Below are positions 8,531 through 17,829 of a stretch of DNA of 64,000 bases, in pieces. The position numbers were made by a program, and so were the translations under genes. Each line of letters opens with the position of its first letter. The stretch's first letter is position 1. A model generated the notes under the pieces. The model saw only the letters and a program-made list of their open reading frames with translations. It had not been told where the DNA came from and ran no database searches. The stretch is from NCBI RefSeq assembly GCF_004368405.1, contig NZ_SBJH01000003.1, positions 1 through 64,000 on the forward strand, in the 5' to 3' direction. The DNA is from Olivibacter sp. XZL3. Lineage in GTDB: Bacteria > Bacteroidota > Bacteroidia > Sphingobacteriales > Sphingobacteriaceae.

Positions 8531-10966
8531 ATGATAAAAATTCATTATTTGGCCGGTTTGCTGATCATCAGTCAACTTTTATGCAACACGTCCTTAGCCC
8601 AAGTACGCATTATAACCGAATTAAAAGATGGGTGGAAATTCAACAAGGGCAGCCACAAACAGGCTATTCAGCCCAACTTTAACGATCAGGATTGGCAAAC
8701 AGTCAGTATTCCGCACGACTGGGCCATTTATGGGCCTTTTGACAAAGAAGTGGACAAACAGGTCGTGGCTATTGAGCAAAATGGAGAAAAAATTCCTTCG
8801 GAAAAAACAGGCAGAACAGGATCCTTACCACATGTAGGGGAAGGATGGTACCGAAAAACATTCCGTCTGCCCCACTTTAAAAAGGGGCAACAAGCCCTCA
8901 TTCTTTTTGAAGGTGCCATGAGCGAGCCAAAGGTCTATCTCAATGGCCAACAGGTTGGAGAATGGAACTATGGCTACAACTATTTTTATTTAGACATCAG
9001 TGAGCAGCTTTTGACCGATCAGCAGAACGTTTTGGCTGTCCAACTCAACAACCGTGAACTTTCTTCCCGCTGGTACCCGGGAGCTGGTCTTTACCGAAAC
9101 GTAAGCATCATCGTAAAGAACAAAGAAAGTATCGATCAATGGGGCACTTTTATCACCACACCGGTTGTTTCGGAGGAGTTTGCGAAAGTCAACATCAAAA
9201 CCAACATAGCAGGCAAAGGGCTTGTTTTAATTACACAGCTTATGGATGCGGAGGGCAAGCTTGTGGCGATAGACACGGCAAAGCAGCCTTTCGGACAGCA
9301 ATTCGAGCAAAACATCAAGGTTCCACGCCCCCGTCTATGGAGTCCGGAGACACCTTATCTCTATCACGCCGTTTCCCGATTATACGCTGGGAAGGAACTA
9401 AAGGACGAGGTAAGCACCCGCTTCGGCATACGCTCCATTAGTTACCAGCCCGATACCGGATTTAGCCTGAACGGAAAAAACCGCAAGTTCAAAGGGGTTT
9501 GTCTGCACCATGATCTGGGCCCCTTGGGCGCGGCCATCAATAAAGCGGCATTGCGCAGGCAGCTGCGGATATTAAAGGACATGGGCTGTGATGCCATTCG
9601 GAGTTCGCACAATATGCCTTCACTGGAACAGCTCGAATTATGTGACGAGATGGGTTTTATGTTCTTGGCAGAGAGTTTTGATGAATGGGCAAAACCAAAG
9701 GTAAAAAACGGCTACAACCACTTTTTTAACAGCGATGCAGAAAAAGACATAGTGAACCTAGTCCATGCTACCCGCAACCACCCCTGCATCGTGATGTGGA
9801 GCGCTGGAAATGAAGTGCCGGATCAACACGGTACAGAAGGCGTGAAAAGAGCGAAATGGCTACAGGAACTCTTCCATCGGGAAGATCCGACCCGTCCGGT
9901 AACAGTGGGGATGGATCAGGTAAAAGCAACCTTACGATCCGGTTTTGGCGCCATCTTGGATATCCCCGGTCTGAACTACCGCTTACCCTTATATGAAGAA
10001 GCATACCGTACCTTTCCACAAGGCTTCATTCTAGGTTCAGAAACTGCTTCGACCGTCAGTTCCAGAGGCGTGTATAAATTTCCGGTGGTACCAGCAAAGG
10101 ACAAAATTTATGCGGATGGACAATCTTCTTCTTACGATGTGGAATGCTGCAACTGGTCGAACCTGCCGGATGATGATTTTGTATTGCAAGACGACAAGCC
10201 TTGGGTTATTGGTGAATTTGTGTGGACAGGCTTCGATTATTTGGGAGAACCTACACCTTATGACAGCCATTGGCCTTCACGAAGTTCTTATTTTGGGATC
10301 AATGACCTGGCCGGATTACCGAAAGATCGCTACTACCTATACCGTAGTCGCTGGAATAAAGAAAAATCCACCTTGCACATCCTCCCCCATTGGAATTGGC
10401 CAGGCAGAGAAGATCAGCCAACCCCTGTATTTGTTTATACCAGCTATGATAGTGCAGAGCTTTTCTTAAATGGTAAAAGTCTGGGTGTACAACGAAAAAA
10501 CCACAGCAGTCCACAAAACCGCTACCGCCTGATGTGGATGGATGTAAAGTATGAACCCGGTACATTAAAAGTAGTGGCTTTTGATCAGCACGGCAAGCCG
10601 GTAGCGGAGCAACAGGTAGTTACCGCTGGGGAGCCCCACAAAATTGTCCTGCAGCCCGACCGGACGACTATTCAGGCTGATGGGGAGGACATTTCGTTTG
10701 TAACCGTATCTGTGGTGGATAAAGACGGCAACCCGTGCCCGACAGCCGCCAATCAGTTATCGTTTAAGGTAAGCGGTAAAGGCACTTACCGAGCTGCTTG
10801 TAATGGCGATGCAACTTCTTTAGAATTGTTTCATTTGCCCACCATGAAGCTCTTCAATGGTAAATTAGTGGTGTTGGTACAGTCGACCCATGAATCAGGG
10901 ACGATGGAACTGTCAGTAAAGGGCAAAGGATTGAAAGCGGCGAAACTAATGCTTACAACTAATTGA
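8531..10966 (+). CDS. Glycoside hydrolase family 2 enzyme (beta-galactosidase type)
   Basis: An 811-residue exported GH2 enzyme that should release a terminal beta-linked sugar in the periplasm. A signal peptide ends near LAQ (about residue 24). Domains in order: jelly-roll sugar-binding domain (about 25-205, ending RWYPGAGLYRNV), immunoglobulin-like domain (about 205-305), TIM barrel (about 305-615), then a DUF4982-like domain and further Ig-like modules. The acid/base is E428 in WSAGNEVPD and the nucleophile E504 in LGSETAS. Typical GH2 landmarks such as GVCLHHDLGPLG and IRSSHNMPS are present. It begins 182 nt after SusD, so it may have its own signal as well as read-through from the locus promoter. 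Family assignment is firm; galactose over another sugar is inference. Confidence 0.9.
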   Translation: MIKIHYLAGLLIISQLLCNTSLAQVRIITELKDGWKFNKGSHKQAIQPNFNDQDWQTVSIPHDWAIYGPFDKEVDKQVVAIEQNGEKIPSEKTGRTGSLPHVGEGWYRKTFRLPHFKKGQQALILFEGAMSEPKVYLNGQQVGEWNYGYNYFYLDISEQLLTDQQNVLAVQLNNRELSSRWYPGAGLYRNVSIIVKNKESIDQWGTFITTPVVSEEFAKVNIKTNIAGKGLVLITQLMDAEGKLVAIDTAKQPFGQQFEQNIKVPRPRLWSPETPYLYHAVSRLYAGKELKDEVSTRFGIRSISYQPDTGFSLNGKNRKFKGVCLHHDLGPLGAAINKAALRRQLRILKDMGCDAIRSSHNMPSLEQLELCDEMGFMFLAESFDEWAKPKVKNGYNHFFNSDAEKDIVNLVHATRNHPCIVMWSAGNEVPDQHGTEGVKRAKWLQELFHREDPTRPVTVGMDQVKATLRSGFGAILDIPGLNYRLPLYEEAYRTFPQGFILGSETASTVSSRGVYKFPVVPAKDKIYADGQSSSYDVECCNWSNLPDDDFVLQDDKPWVIGEFVWTGFDYLGEPTPYDSHWPSRSSYFGINDLAGLPKDRYYLYRSRWNKEKSTLHILPHWNWPGREDQPTPVFVYTSYDSAELFLNGKSLGVQRKNHSSPQNRYRLMWMDVKYEPGTLKVVAFDQHGKPVAEQQVVTAGEPHKIVLQPDRTTIQADGEDISFVTVSVVDKDGNPCPTAANQLSFKVSGKGTYRAACNGDATSLELFHLPTMKLFNGKLVVLVQSTHESGTMELSVKGKGLKAAKLMLTTN

Positions 10967-11126
10967 GCGACGATATAAATCGACTACTGAAATCTCGCGC
11001 TGTCTGATGAATAAAAGGCGGATCGATCACTTACAGCAGCAACATGCAGGGAGGAGCTACATTTTTGGTGGAACTTCCTGCATCGTAAAACCATCAGCCT
11101 CTTGCCCAATATGGGAACTTTTCAAC

Positions 11127-12245
11127 TTAGCTCGCTTTCCCCGATCTCCATTTGAAAAAAAAGGTAGTTCCTTGCCCGAGCTCCGAGTCGATTTGGACGG
11201 TACCACCTTGTTTCTCCACAAACATTTTTACTAAATTTAAACCAACTCCGGTGTTATTTTTTACAGCATCGTCCCCTTTATCAAGTGTCTGGAATAGCCC
11301 GAAAACTTTGGCATAGTCTTTTTGTGCAATTCCAGCGCCATTATCTTTCACATAGAACGTATAGAAATCAGCGCTTTGATCCGACATACCGACCTCCACC
11401 TTTATGACTTCCTTATCACAATGTTTAATAGCATTTGAGATTAAATTCTGAAAGACCTGGTAGAGCTGCACGGCGTTGGTATACAAGGAAGGCAAAGGCT
11501 CAACAATTGAGAACTGTACGTTTTTTGGCAGGAATAACGCTTCTTTCAAATCTAACAATAATTGCTTCACCGATACCAGTTCATTCTTTTCGGAGTAGTT
11601 AGCACTTTTTGAATAATTGAGAATAGAGGAAATCATCTGATTTAATCTATTTGCAGAAGCTTCACCTAAACTACGGTATGAGCGAAGCGCCTCCTGATCA
11701 TTATCTTCTAGCGCATATTTCATCATTCCGAAAATGGAAATAATACCTGCAAGCGGTGATTTAAGGTCATGCGCTACCACGTACATAAAACGCTCGAGCT
11801 GGCCATTGATTTCCTTTTTTTCTTCTATGGCCAACTGTAAGCTCTTCTGATAAAAATACATGCGTTCAAAAACATTCACCTTTGCTTGTGTCAGTTTAAC
11901 ATCCAGCGGTTTTGACAGATAATCAACGGCTCCATCTTCATAGCCTCTCATCACATAGTGTTCTTCCTTATTAATGGCCGTCACAAATATAATAGAGATA
12001 TGTCTGGTACTCGGGTCCGACTGTAAAAAGGAGGCCACCTCAAAACCGTCCATCCCGGGCATTTGCACGTCCAAAATGATCAAACCGATGTCATCCCGCT
12101 TTAGTGCATACTTCAGCGCTTCGTTGCCACTTGTAGCTTGGATAAAAGTGCGATTAGGGGCCTCCAATATGGCCTCCAGTGCAAGCAAATTTTCCGGTTT
12201 ATCATCTACCAGGAGGATACAGATATTTTCCTTGTTGTTCTGCAT
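11127..12245 (-). CDS. Receiver-histidine kinase fusion protein
   Basis: A 372-residue cytoplasmic signalling protein with an N-terminal receiver (acidic DD at 14-15, phosphoacceptor D59 in ILDVQMPGMDG, SKPLD near 111). A short coiled coil links it to a HisKA dimerisation domain (H159 in YVVAHDLKSPLAG) and an HATPase_c domain with G-boxes near the C-terminus (NNTGVGLNLVKMFVEKQGG). There is no membrane segment and no DNA-binding output. It follows the 1147-residue hybrid kinase by 9 nt on the same strand and probably exchanges phosphate with it. Proteins of this layout relay a phosphoryl signal from other kinases. Confidence 0.9.
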   Translation of the reverse strand: MQNNKENICILLVDDKPENLLALEAILEAPNRTFIQATSGNEALKYALKRDDIGLIILDVQMPGMDGFEVASFLQSDPSTRHISIIFVTAINKEEHYVMRGYEDGAVDYLSKPLDVKLTQAKVNVFERMYFYQKSLQLAIEEKKEINGQLERFMYVVAHDLKSPLAGIISIFGMMKYALEDNDQEALRSYRSLGEASANRLNQMISSILNYSKSANYSEKNELVSVKQLLLDLKEALFLPKNVQFSIVEPLPSLYTNAVQLYQVFQNLISNAIKHCDKEVIKVEVGMSDQSADFYTFYVKDNGAGIAQKDYAKVFGLFQTLDKGDDAVKNNTGVGLNLVKMFVEKQGGTVQIDSELGQGTTFFFKWRSGKAS

Positions 12246-12254
12246 GGTTTTAAA

Positions 12255-15200
12255 CTATTTGGCCAGCCATATTTTTAATAAATTCAGCAGTTTAGCGATG
12301 TCTAACGGTTTGGTCACATATTCGGACGCGCCTGCTTCCATACACTTTTCGCGGTCGCCCTGCATAGCTTTTGCCGTTAACGCAATGATAGGCAAATCGC
12401 GATATTTCTCTTCGGCCCGAATCCGTGCCATTGCCTCTAGCCCATCCATTACCGGCATCATGACATCCATCAAAACAAGATCAATATCAGGATTTTTATG
12501 CAATACTTCTATCGCCTCTTTTCCATCGTTTGCTACAACGATCTTAGCACCCTGCTCTTTCAAAAGAGCCGAAAGGGCAAAGATATTTCGCATGTCATCA
12601 TCCGCTATCAATATCGACTTGTCTTTGAGATCCGCAAGTAGCATATCTTTAGGCCTAATGTTGCCGAATTCAATCCTTTCCTTTTCAGTTATACCCGTCC
12701 TCGTGTTTTTCTTCTGCAGAAAGTGATCAAGTTCATCTATTAAACGCTCATCGGCCTTCGGCGACATACGGATAAGCGATCCGGCATACCTTTTAAGCAA
12801 CAGCTCTTCTTTCTCATCAATTTCATGATCAACGAAAACAATCATGTTGCCGCTATGTGGCTTCAGCACCTTGCTAAAAGCAGCCAAACGGGATTCCGTT
12901 TGCTGCGTAGGCTTGCTGAAGTAATAGAGCACGATGTCGTATGGGTCGAATTCGCCATTAGGCACCTGGCGATCATTCATCAGCGTCAGTTCAATCCCTT
13001 TATAAGTCTTCAACAAATCTTCGATCCCCCTAGCGTTCTGATTCTCGCCGGCAACAATCAGTACCCTTTTCTGCTGCCCTTTCTCCGCCTGATTATCAAG
13101 CAAACTGAAAACCGTTTCCATTTCCTCTACAACCAAGGGCTTCAGCGTATAACCGACAATATCCTTTTTGCTTATGCCGGGGTCGTCCTGTGAGCTGATA
13201 ATGTGTACGGGTATGCGCCGAAGCTCTTCCGAACCTTTCAGATACCTGAGAATTTCCTGCCCGCTATAAACAGGCAAATTCATATCAAGTATCATTGCGT
13301 CGGGCTTATACTTTTCAGCACAAAAAATGCCTTCATCGCCACTCAGTGCCACGATTGCGCGGTAGCCTTTCGACCGGGCAAAATCTCTCAATATCGTAGA
13401 GAAATTGACATCATCTTCCACAATCAATATCCGTTTGTCATCCGCTTCCAAAGCGCTACGATCGTCTGGAATACGCGTTTGTTCTTTTACCGCCTTAGAA
13501 GTGCTGATCGGTCCGATCTCTTGAAAAGTGGAATTGTCGTTGTCGGGCCTTGCTTGCGTATTCTGATCAGAAGAAAGATCTAACGGAATATAAACGGAAA
13601 AATCACTCCCCGCATCCAGTTCACTTTCTAATTTAACAAAACCATTTAACCGTCGGGCCAGTTCACTGCTGATAGATAAGCCTAATCCGGTACCTGCATA
13701 CTTTCTATTGATTGCTCCATCAATCTGTTGAAACGCATCAAAAATAAGCTCCTGCTTATCTTTAGCAACACCTATTCCGGTGTCAACCACATGAAATGCC
13801 ATAAATTCTCTCCCAGCTACCGCTTCCCTTCTTATAGCTAATGTAACTTTCCCCTCTGCAGGGGTGAATTTGAATGCATTCGAAAGTAAGTTCTTCAAGA
13901 TTTGCTCCAGACGTTTTTGATCAGATTGAATGTGCTCGGGTAAATCTTGCGCTCGCCGGACTGTAAAGTCAATCGAACGATCTTTAGCGACCTCCTCAAA
14001 AGTCTCCTCCATATTGCGTACGATTTGGTCTATTGCAACCGTCTCAAAGAACACATCGGTTTTTCCGGCTTCGATTTTCGATAGATCTAAAATATCGTTG
14101 ATAAGATTTAAGAGATCGGATCCGGACTTGTAAATGATCTCGCTATACTGCTGTTGTTTTTCGGTTAAATTATGTGACGTATTGTTTGCCAGCATTTTCG
14201 CTAACACCAAAATACTGTTCAACGGCGTCCGCAATTCGTGGGACATATTGGCCAAGAACTCCGATTTATAGGTGCTACTTTTTTCAAGCTCATTCTTTTG
14301 CGATTCAATAGCCTTTCTTGCTTCGTCCATCATTTCATTTTGAATGGCTAGCTCTGCGTTAATCTCCCTCAGTTCTTCCTGTTGCACCCGCAGTTCCTCT
14401 TCCGAGGCTTGGAGTTCTTCTGTCTGCGTTTTGATCTGTTTATTGGAGGACGCAAGATCTTCCTTTTGAGCAACGAGTTCTTCATTTTGCTGATTGATAC
14501 ACTGTAGCAACAACTCCATCTTTTGATGGGCTAAACAGTTATTAAGTGCTCGCGCTATATTGGCAGCGATAATTTGCAAAAATTCTGCCTTATTGTTGAT
14601 TGTATCACTTACACAGGCCAGCTCAATCAGTCCTTTCAATCCGGCGGCATCATAAAGAGGTATATAAGCCACGGTGTCTATATCGATACTGCCCAAGCCT
14701 GATTCAATTTTCCAATACCCGGGATCAATGCCGCTGATCACCTGCACCTTTCCGCTCAGCGCAGCTCTACCTGCTAAATTTTCGCCCAGCTTCGTACTTG
14801 TTTTTTTCGCATTTGGAACAGCTACCGCGGCCACAATTTCCAACAGTTGCTGGTCTTCACGGAACACATAAAATACGCCGGCAGGTACCATTAAATAATC
14901 GGTTACGACGTTCAGTGCATTCTGGGCTAATGGCTCCAGATCATGGGGATATTTTTGTAGTTCATCATTGATTTTCACCACCCCTTCCAGCTGCCAGTTC
15001 TTTTCATTGGTCTGCTCGTTTAGTTGCTCCATCCGCTGAATCGTTTCTGTGAGCTTTTCCTGGGCTTTCAGTCTAGCAATTAATTCTGCCCGAATGACGT
15101 AGCACAAAATCAGTACGATGCTTAAAACGATGAAAAGGTTGATAACAATCACAAGCAATGTCAAACGAACTAAATAATCGTTATGCGTTTTACGCTGTGC

Positions 15201-15698
15201 GAGCAATTTCGTTTCATTGCGCTGAAATTGATCAATGGTTTTGTTAATAACGGAAAAAAAACCGTCTTCCTTTAAAATCAACGCGGAATCTTTTTGCCTT
15301 AGGTCTGTTGTGTCTGACATTGAATCACTGAACTCCAGATAATTATAGACATTAGCCTTGATCTGATTTGCCAGGCCGTGCTGCACATGATTTTCAGTGG
15401 TCAGTTCCGTCAGTGAATCCAGTGTATATGTCAACCTACCACGCAGTTCATACACAAGATCGGCAAAAGACTTATCACCCGTGTTACGATAAGCCATCCT
15501 GTTGGTCTGCATTCTTAGCAGCAGGTTACGAACATATTGCGAGGTGCTAATAACCTGATAGGAACGCGTTACCCATTCGGCTTCCCTATGCTGATTTTGG
15601 ATACGGGTATAGGAGACCACTCCGGTAACGATCACCAAACCGATGCAAAATGCTAGTCCGATATACAGACGAATTTGGAGAGGTATGCTGTTTTTCAT
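12255..15698 (-). CDS. Membrane hybrid histidine kinase with CHASE3, GAF and three receiver modules
   Basis: A 1147-residue sensor. Two membrane segments (about 10-30 and 180-205) flank a CHASE3-like periplasmic domain. GAF (about 245-395) and a long coiled coil follow, then HisKA (H487 in NMSHELRTPLN), HATPase_c (NLLSNAFKF; GTGLGLSIS) and C-terminal receivers. The first receiver has the phosphoacceptor in ILDMNLP and the last in LMDVMMPVMDG. The middle one (starting RVLIVAGENQN) has lost the acidic pair and the acceptor Asp and looks like a pseudo-receiver. The layout resembles the barA-like/Nik1 group. Its start overlaps the stop of the upstream GT2 gene by 4 nt, which indicates translational coupling between exopolysaccharide synthesis and signalling. 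Confidence 0.93.
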   Translation of the reverse strand: MKNSIPLQIRLYIGLAFCIGLVIVTGVVSYTRIQNQHREAEWVTRSYQVISTSQYVRNLLLRMQTNRMAYRNTGDKSFADLVYELRGRLTYTLDSLTELTTENHVQHGLANQIKANVYNYLEFSDSMSDTTDLRQKDSALILKEDGFFSVINKTIDQFQRNETKLLAQRKTHNDYLVRLTLLVIVINLFIVLSIVLILCYVIRAELIARLKAQEKLTETIQRMEQLNEQTNEKNWQLEGVVKINDELQKYPHDLEPLAQNALNVVTDYLMVPAGVFYVFREDQQLLEIVAAVAVPNAKKTSTKLGENLAGRAALSGKVQVISGIDPGYWKIESGLGSIDIDTVAYIPLYDAAGLKGLIELACVSDTINNKAEFLQIIAANIARALNNCLAHQKMELLLQCINQQNEELVAQKEDLASSNKQIKTQTEELQASEEELRVQQEELREINAELAIQNEMMDEARKAIESQKNELEKSSTYKSEFLANMSHELRTPLNSILVLAKMLANNTSHNLTEKQQQYSEIIYKSGSDLLNLINDILDLSKIEAGKTDVFFETVAIDQIVRNMEETFEEVAKDRSIDFTVRRAQDLPEHIQSDQKRLEQILKNLLSNAFKFTPAEGKVTLAIRREAVAGREFMAFHVVDTGIGVAKDKQELIFDAFQQIDGAINRKYAGTGLGLSISSELARRLNGFVKLESELDAGSDFSVYIPLDLSSDQNTQARPDNDNSTFQEIGPISTSKAVKEQTRIPDDRSALEADDKRILIVEDDVNFSTILRDFARSKGYRAIVALSGDEGIFCAEKYKPDAMILDMNLPVYSGQEILRYLKGSEELRRIPVHIISSQDDPGISKKDIVGYTLKPLVVEEMETVFSLLDNQAEKGQQKRVLIVAGENQNARGIEDLLKTYKGIELTLMNDRQVPNGEFDPYDIVLYYFSKPTQQTESRLAAFSKVLKPHSGNMIVFVDHEIDEKEELLLKRYAGSLIRMSPKADERLIDELDHFLQKKNTRTGITEKERIEFGNIRPKDMLLADLKDKSILIADDDMRNIFALSALLKEQGAKIVVANDGKEAIEVLHKNPDIDLVLMDVMMPVMDGLEAMARIRAEEKYRDLPIIALTAKAMQGDREKCMEAGASEYVTKPLDIAKLLNLLKIWLAK

Positions 15699-16891
15699 TT
15701 AAGATGAGGTAATTTAACTTCGTTTTTTCTTTTTGATTTTTCCCAAACCGCACTTTGTCGGCCCGAAAAGTACCGGAATATTCCTGCTATCACGGCATAA
15801 TTCATTAAGCAAAAGTAATAGGGAATAAAAAATGCTTTTATCTTCAAGGATATGCGTTCCATCAGCATACCGATCAGCGCCAAAGCATAAAAGGCAAACT
15901 GGCCACATAACATTACGACATATATGGAACCCTGCTCCCGAATCACCAACAAAACGTTCAACAACAGCACCAGCACGAGCAAAAAAGGCACGATAGTCCA
16001 TCGTAGTACACGGTGGCTCACGTACTGAAAACAGAAAACCGGATATTTAAACGGATTAGCGGCTATCGGCAGACGTAAAATAGACTGCATCCCTCCCGCC
16101 GCAATGCGAATCTTCCTTTTCAGCTCTTCGCTTGTGTTTTCCGAAGCGGTCTCGCTGGCGTAAGCTTTTGGCTCATATCCGATGATGTAGCCCTTTTCTG
16201 CAATCCGCATGGCGATCATGTGATCGTCTATAATCGTATCTTCCTCCACGTAAGGGAACAACGCTGTCCGGATACTAAATAGTTCGCCGGCCGCGCCCAC
16301 ATTTGAGTAGAGTGCATAGTCCAAGCGTTTAAGCCATGATTCATATTTCCAATAAAACCCTTCGCCTGCTGCACTTGCGTCTGCCGCATCCGGCAATGAA
16401 ATCCGCTTCTCTCCGGCAACCGCCCCTACGCTTGGTGTACGGTAATGCCTTACCAATTTTTTTATAGCTGCCTTGTTAAGAAATGTATTCGCATCGGTAA
16501 AAACTGTTATATCACTTTTTACGGAAGCCATAGCCCGTTTAATAGCCGCTATTTTGCCCCGTCGGGCTGCCTCATGCAGATGAGTAATCCCTTCGAACTG
16601 CTGAACCATTTTTGGGGTACGATCGGTTGATCCATCCGTAATGAAAATGATTTCTAATTTTTCGGACGGATAGTCGATCTCCAACGAATTCTTGATTTTT
16701 TCCTCGATTACGCCCTCTTCATTATAAGCAGCGACAATTAAAGTAACTGAGGGCAGAAATTCGCGCGTATTGTTCCAAGCAGGTGATTTGAACCAAATCC
16801 TTTTTAAGCCAACGAGCATATAGAGCAATAAGCCATAGCCTACGAAGGTATACGCGATTATTGCCAAACAAAACCAAAACATGAAAACCAT
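15695..16891 (-). CDS. Membrane-bound GT2 glycosyltransferase
   Basis: A 398-residue processive-type or membrane-anchored family 2 glycosyltransferase. It has an N-terminal membrane helix (about 2-28), a GT-A catalytic domain with VAAYNEE, FITDGSTDRT and the metal-site TDAN, and three or four C-terminal helices. It would add a sugar from a nucleotide donor to a lipid-linked exopolysaccharide intermediate at the inner membrane. It starts 6 nt after the preceding GT2 gene ends and overlaps the next gene (hybrid kinase) by 4 nt. Donor and linkage are unknown. Confidence 0.9.
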   Translation of the reverse strand: MVFMFWFCLAIIAYTFVGYGLLLYMLVGLKRIWFKSPAWNNTREFLPSVTLIVAAYNEEGVIEEKIKNSLEIDYPSEKLEIIFITDGSTDRTPKMVQQFEGITHLHEAARRGKIAAIKRAMASVKSDITVFTDANTFLNKAAIKKLVRHYRTPSVGAVAGEKRISLPDAADASAAGEGFYWKYESWLKRLDYALYSNVGAAGELFSIRTALFPYVEEDTIIDDHMIAMRIAEKGYIIGYEPKAYASETASENTSEELKRKIRIAAGGMQSILRLPIAANPFKYPVFCFQYVSHRVLRWTIVPFLLVLVLLLNVLLVIREQGSIYVVMLCGQFAFYALALIGMLMERISLKIKAFFIPYYFCLMNYAVIAGIFRYFSGRQSAVWEKSKRKNEVKLPHLK

Positions 16892-16897
16892 ACGTCC

Positions 16898-17809
16898 TTA
16901 TAATTGAAATCCCAGCGTTTTACTCTGCTTACGATGGGTAAGATTCCACCATATCCCTTTGTAATGCCATTTAATCAGATCGCCCCGACCTTTTTTTATA
17001 AAAGACAGTGTTTGCTTAAAAGAAGACACACCTATAAAAAAAAGAGAAAAGCAGATTACTACCGGCAAAGCGCAGTTTTTTCGGATAAAAAGCATCCTGT
17101 TTCGGGCCATAAAATAAGTTTTCAACGCACTTTCTTTACCGACCGAGATGGATTCTTTATGATAAATGATCGCTTCTCCATGAAACCAGCAGCGCAATCC
17201 ACTTTTTCGGAACTTTTCACACCAGTCCAACTCTTCGTAGTACAGAAAATAAGATTCGTCCATCCATCCCACGCGGTCCAGATCTTTCTTACGTACCATC
17301 ATTGCTGCTCCGTGGCAGTAAGCCGTTTCACTACTAATACCTGCATACTGCCCCCTATTCAGTTCGTGATAGCCTATTTGCTTATTCCGGCCCGAGAGAT
17401 AATTCATCTTCGTATAACCCGCATATTGTATCAGCTGTTTGTTGTCATAATACAACAACAAGGGGGATACCATACCCACGTTTTGATCTGCCTCCAGTAC
17501 CTGAAGTAAAGCTTCTATCATGCCCGGCGTAATTTCTGTATCATTATTTAGAAACAGCAGATAATCGCCCTGAGCTATACTGATTCCACGATTGTTCCCG
17601 CCTGCAAAACCTACGTTTTTCTCCACCCGTCTGTAGATGACCTTGGGCAGAATATTCCCGAAGTAACCTCCCAGATCCTGTTCACTTTCATTGTCAATAA
17701 TAATCACTTCGAGATCTAAGTTCGAAGCGTGCGCTGCAATAGATTGCAAAAATGCAGCCGTAACAGCGGGCTGTTTGTAGTTTACTGAAATAATCGAAAC
17801 AAGCGCCAT
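16898..17809 (-). CDS. GT2 glycosyltransferase (rhamnosyltransferase-like)
   Basis: A 303-residue family 2 transferase of the WbbL/rhamnosyl type. The GT-A core shows SVNYKQP, IIIDNESE, GGNNRGI and the LFLNNDTE metal site, plus the acceptor-side EELDWCEKFRKSG motif common in this group. The C-terminus has one hydrophobic stretch (VICFSLFFIGVS), probably membrane-associating. It starts 20 nt after the lipoprotein glycosidase gene ends. The sugar transferred is not determinable here. Confidence 0.88.
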   Translation of the reverse strand: MALVSIISVNYKQPAVTAAFLQSIAAHASNLDLEVIIIDNESEQDLGGYFGNILPKVIYRRVEKNVGFAGGNNRGISIAQGDYLLFLNNDTEITPGMIEALLQVLEADQNVGMVSPLLLYYDNKQLIQYAGYTKMNYLSGRNKQIGYHELNRGQYAGISSETAYCHGAAMMVRKKDLDRVGWMDESYFLYYEELDWCEKFRKSGLRCWFHGEAIIYHKESISVGKESALKTYFMARNRMLFIRKNCALPVVICFSLFFIGVSSFKQTLSFIKKGRGDLIKWHYKGIWWNLTHRKQSKTLGFQL

Positions 17810-17829
17810 AAAAGCTATTTTTTCATACG

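Noticed and set aside
11044-11093. ATGCAGG/CCTGCAT inverted repeat between the GH2 and receiver-kinase genes as a bidirectional terminator
   Set aside because: The loop is 36 nt long and no T-run is present; pairing of 7 bp over that distance is not convincing.
11974-12726. Plus-strand 250-codon open frame across two kinase genes
   Set aside because: It spans the antisense of the end of one kinase gene and the start of another, both firmly supported, and is serine/isoleucine-rich antisense sequence.
17046-17509. Plus-strand open frame opposite the GT2 gene at 16898-17809
   Set aside because: A shadow of a well-supported gene on the other strand; composition not protein-like.
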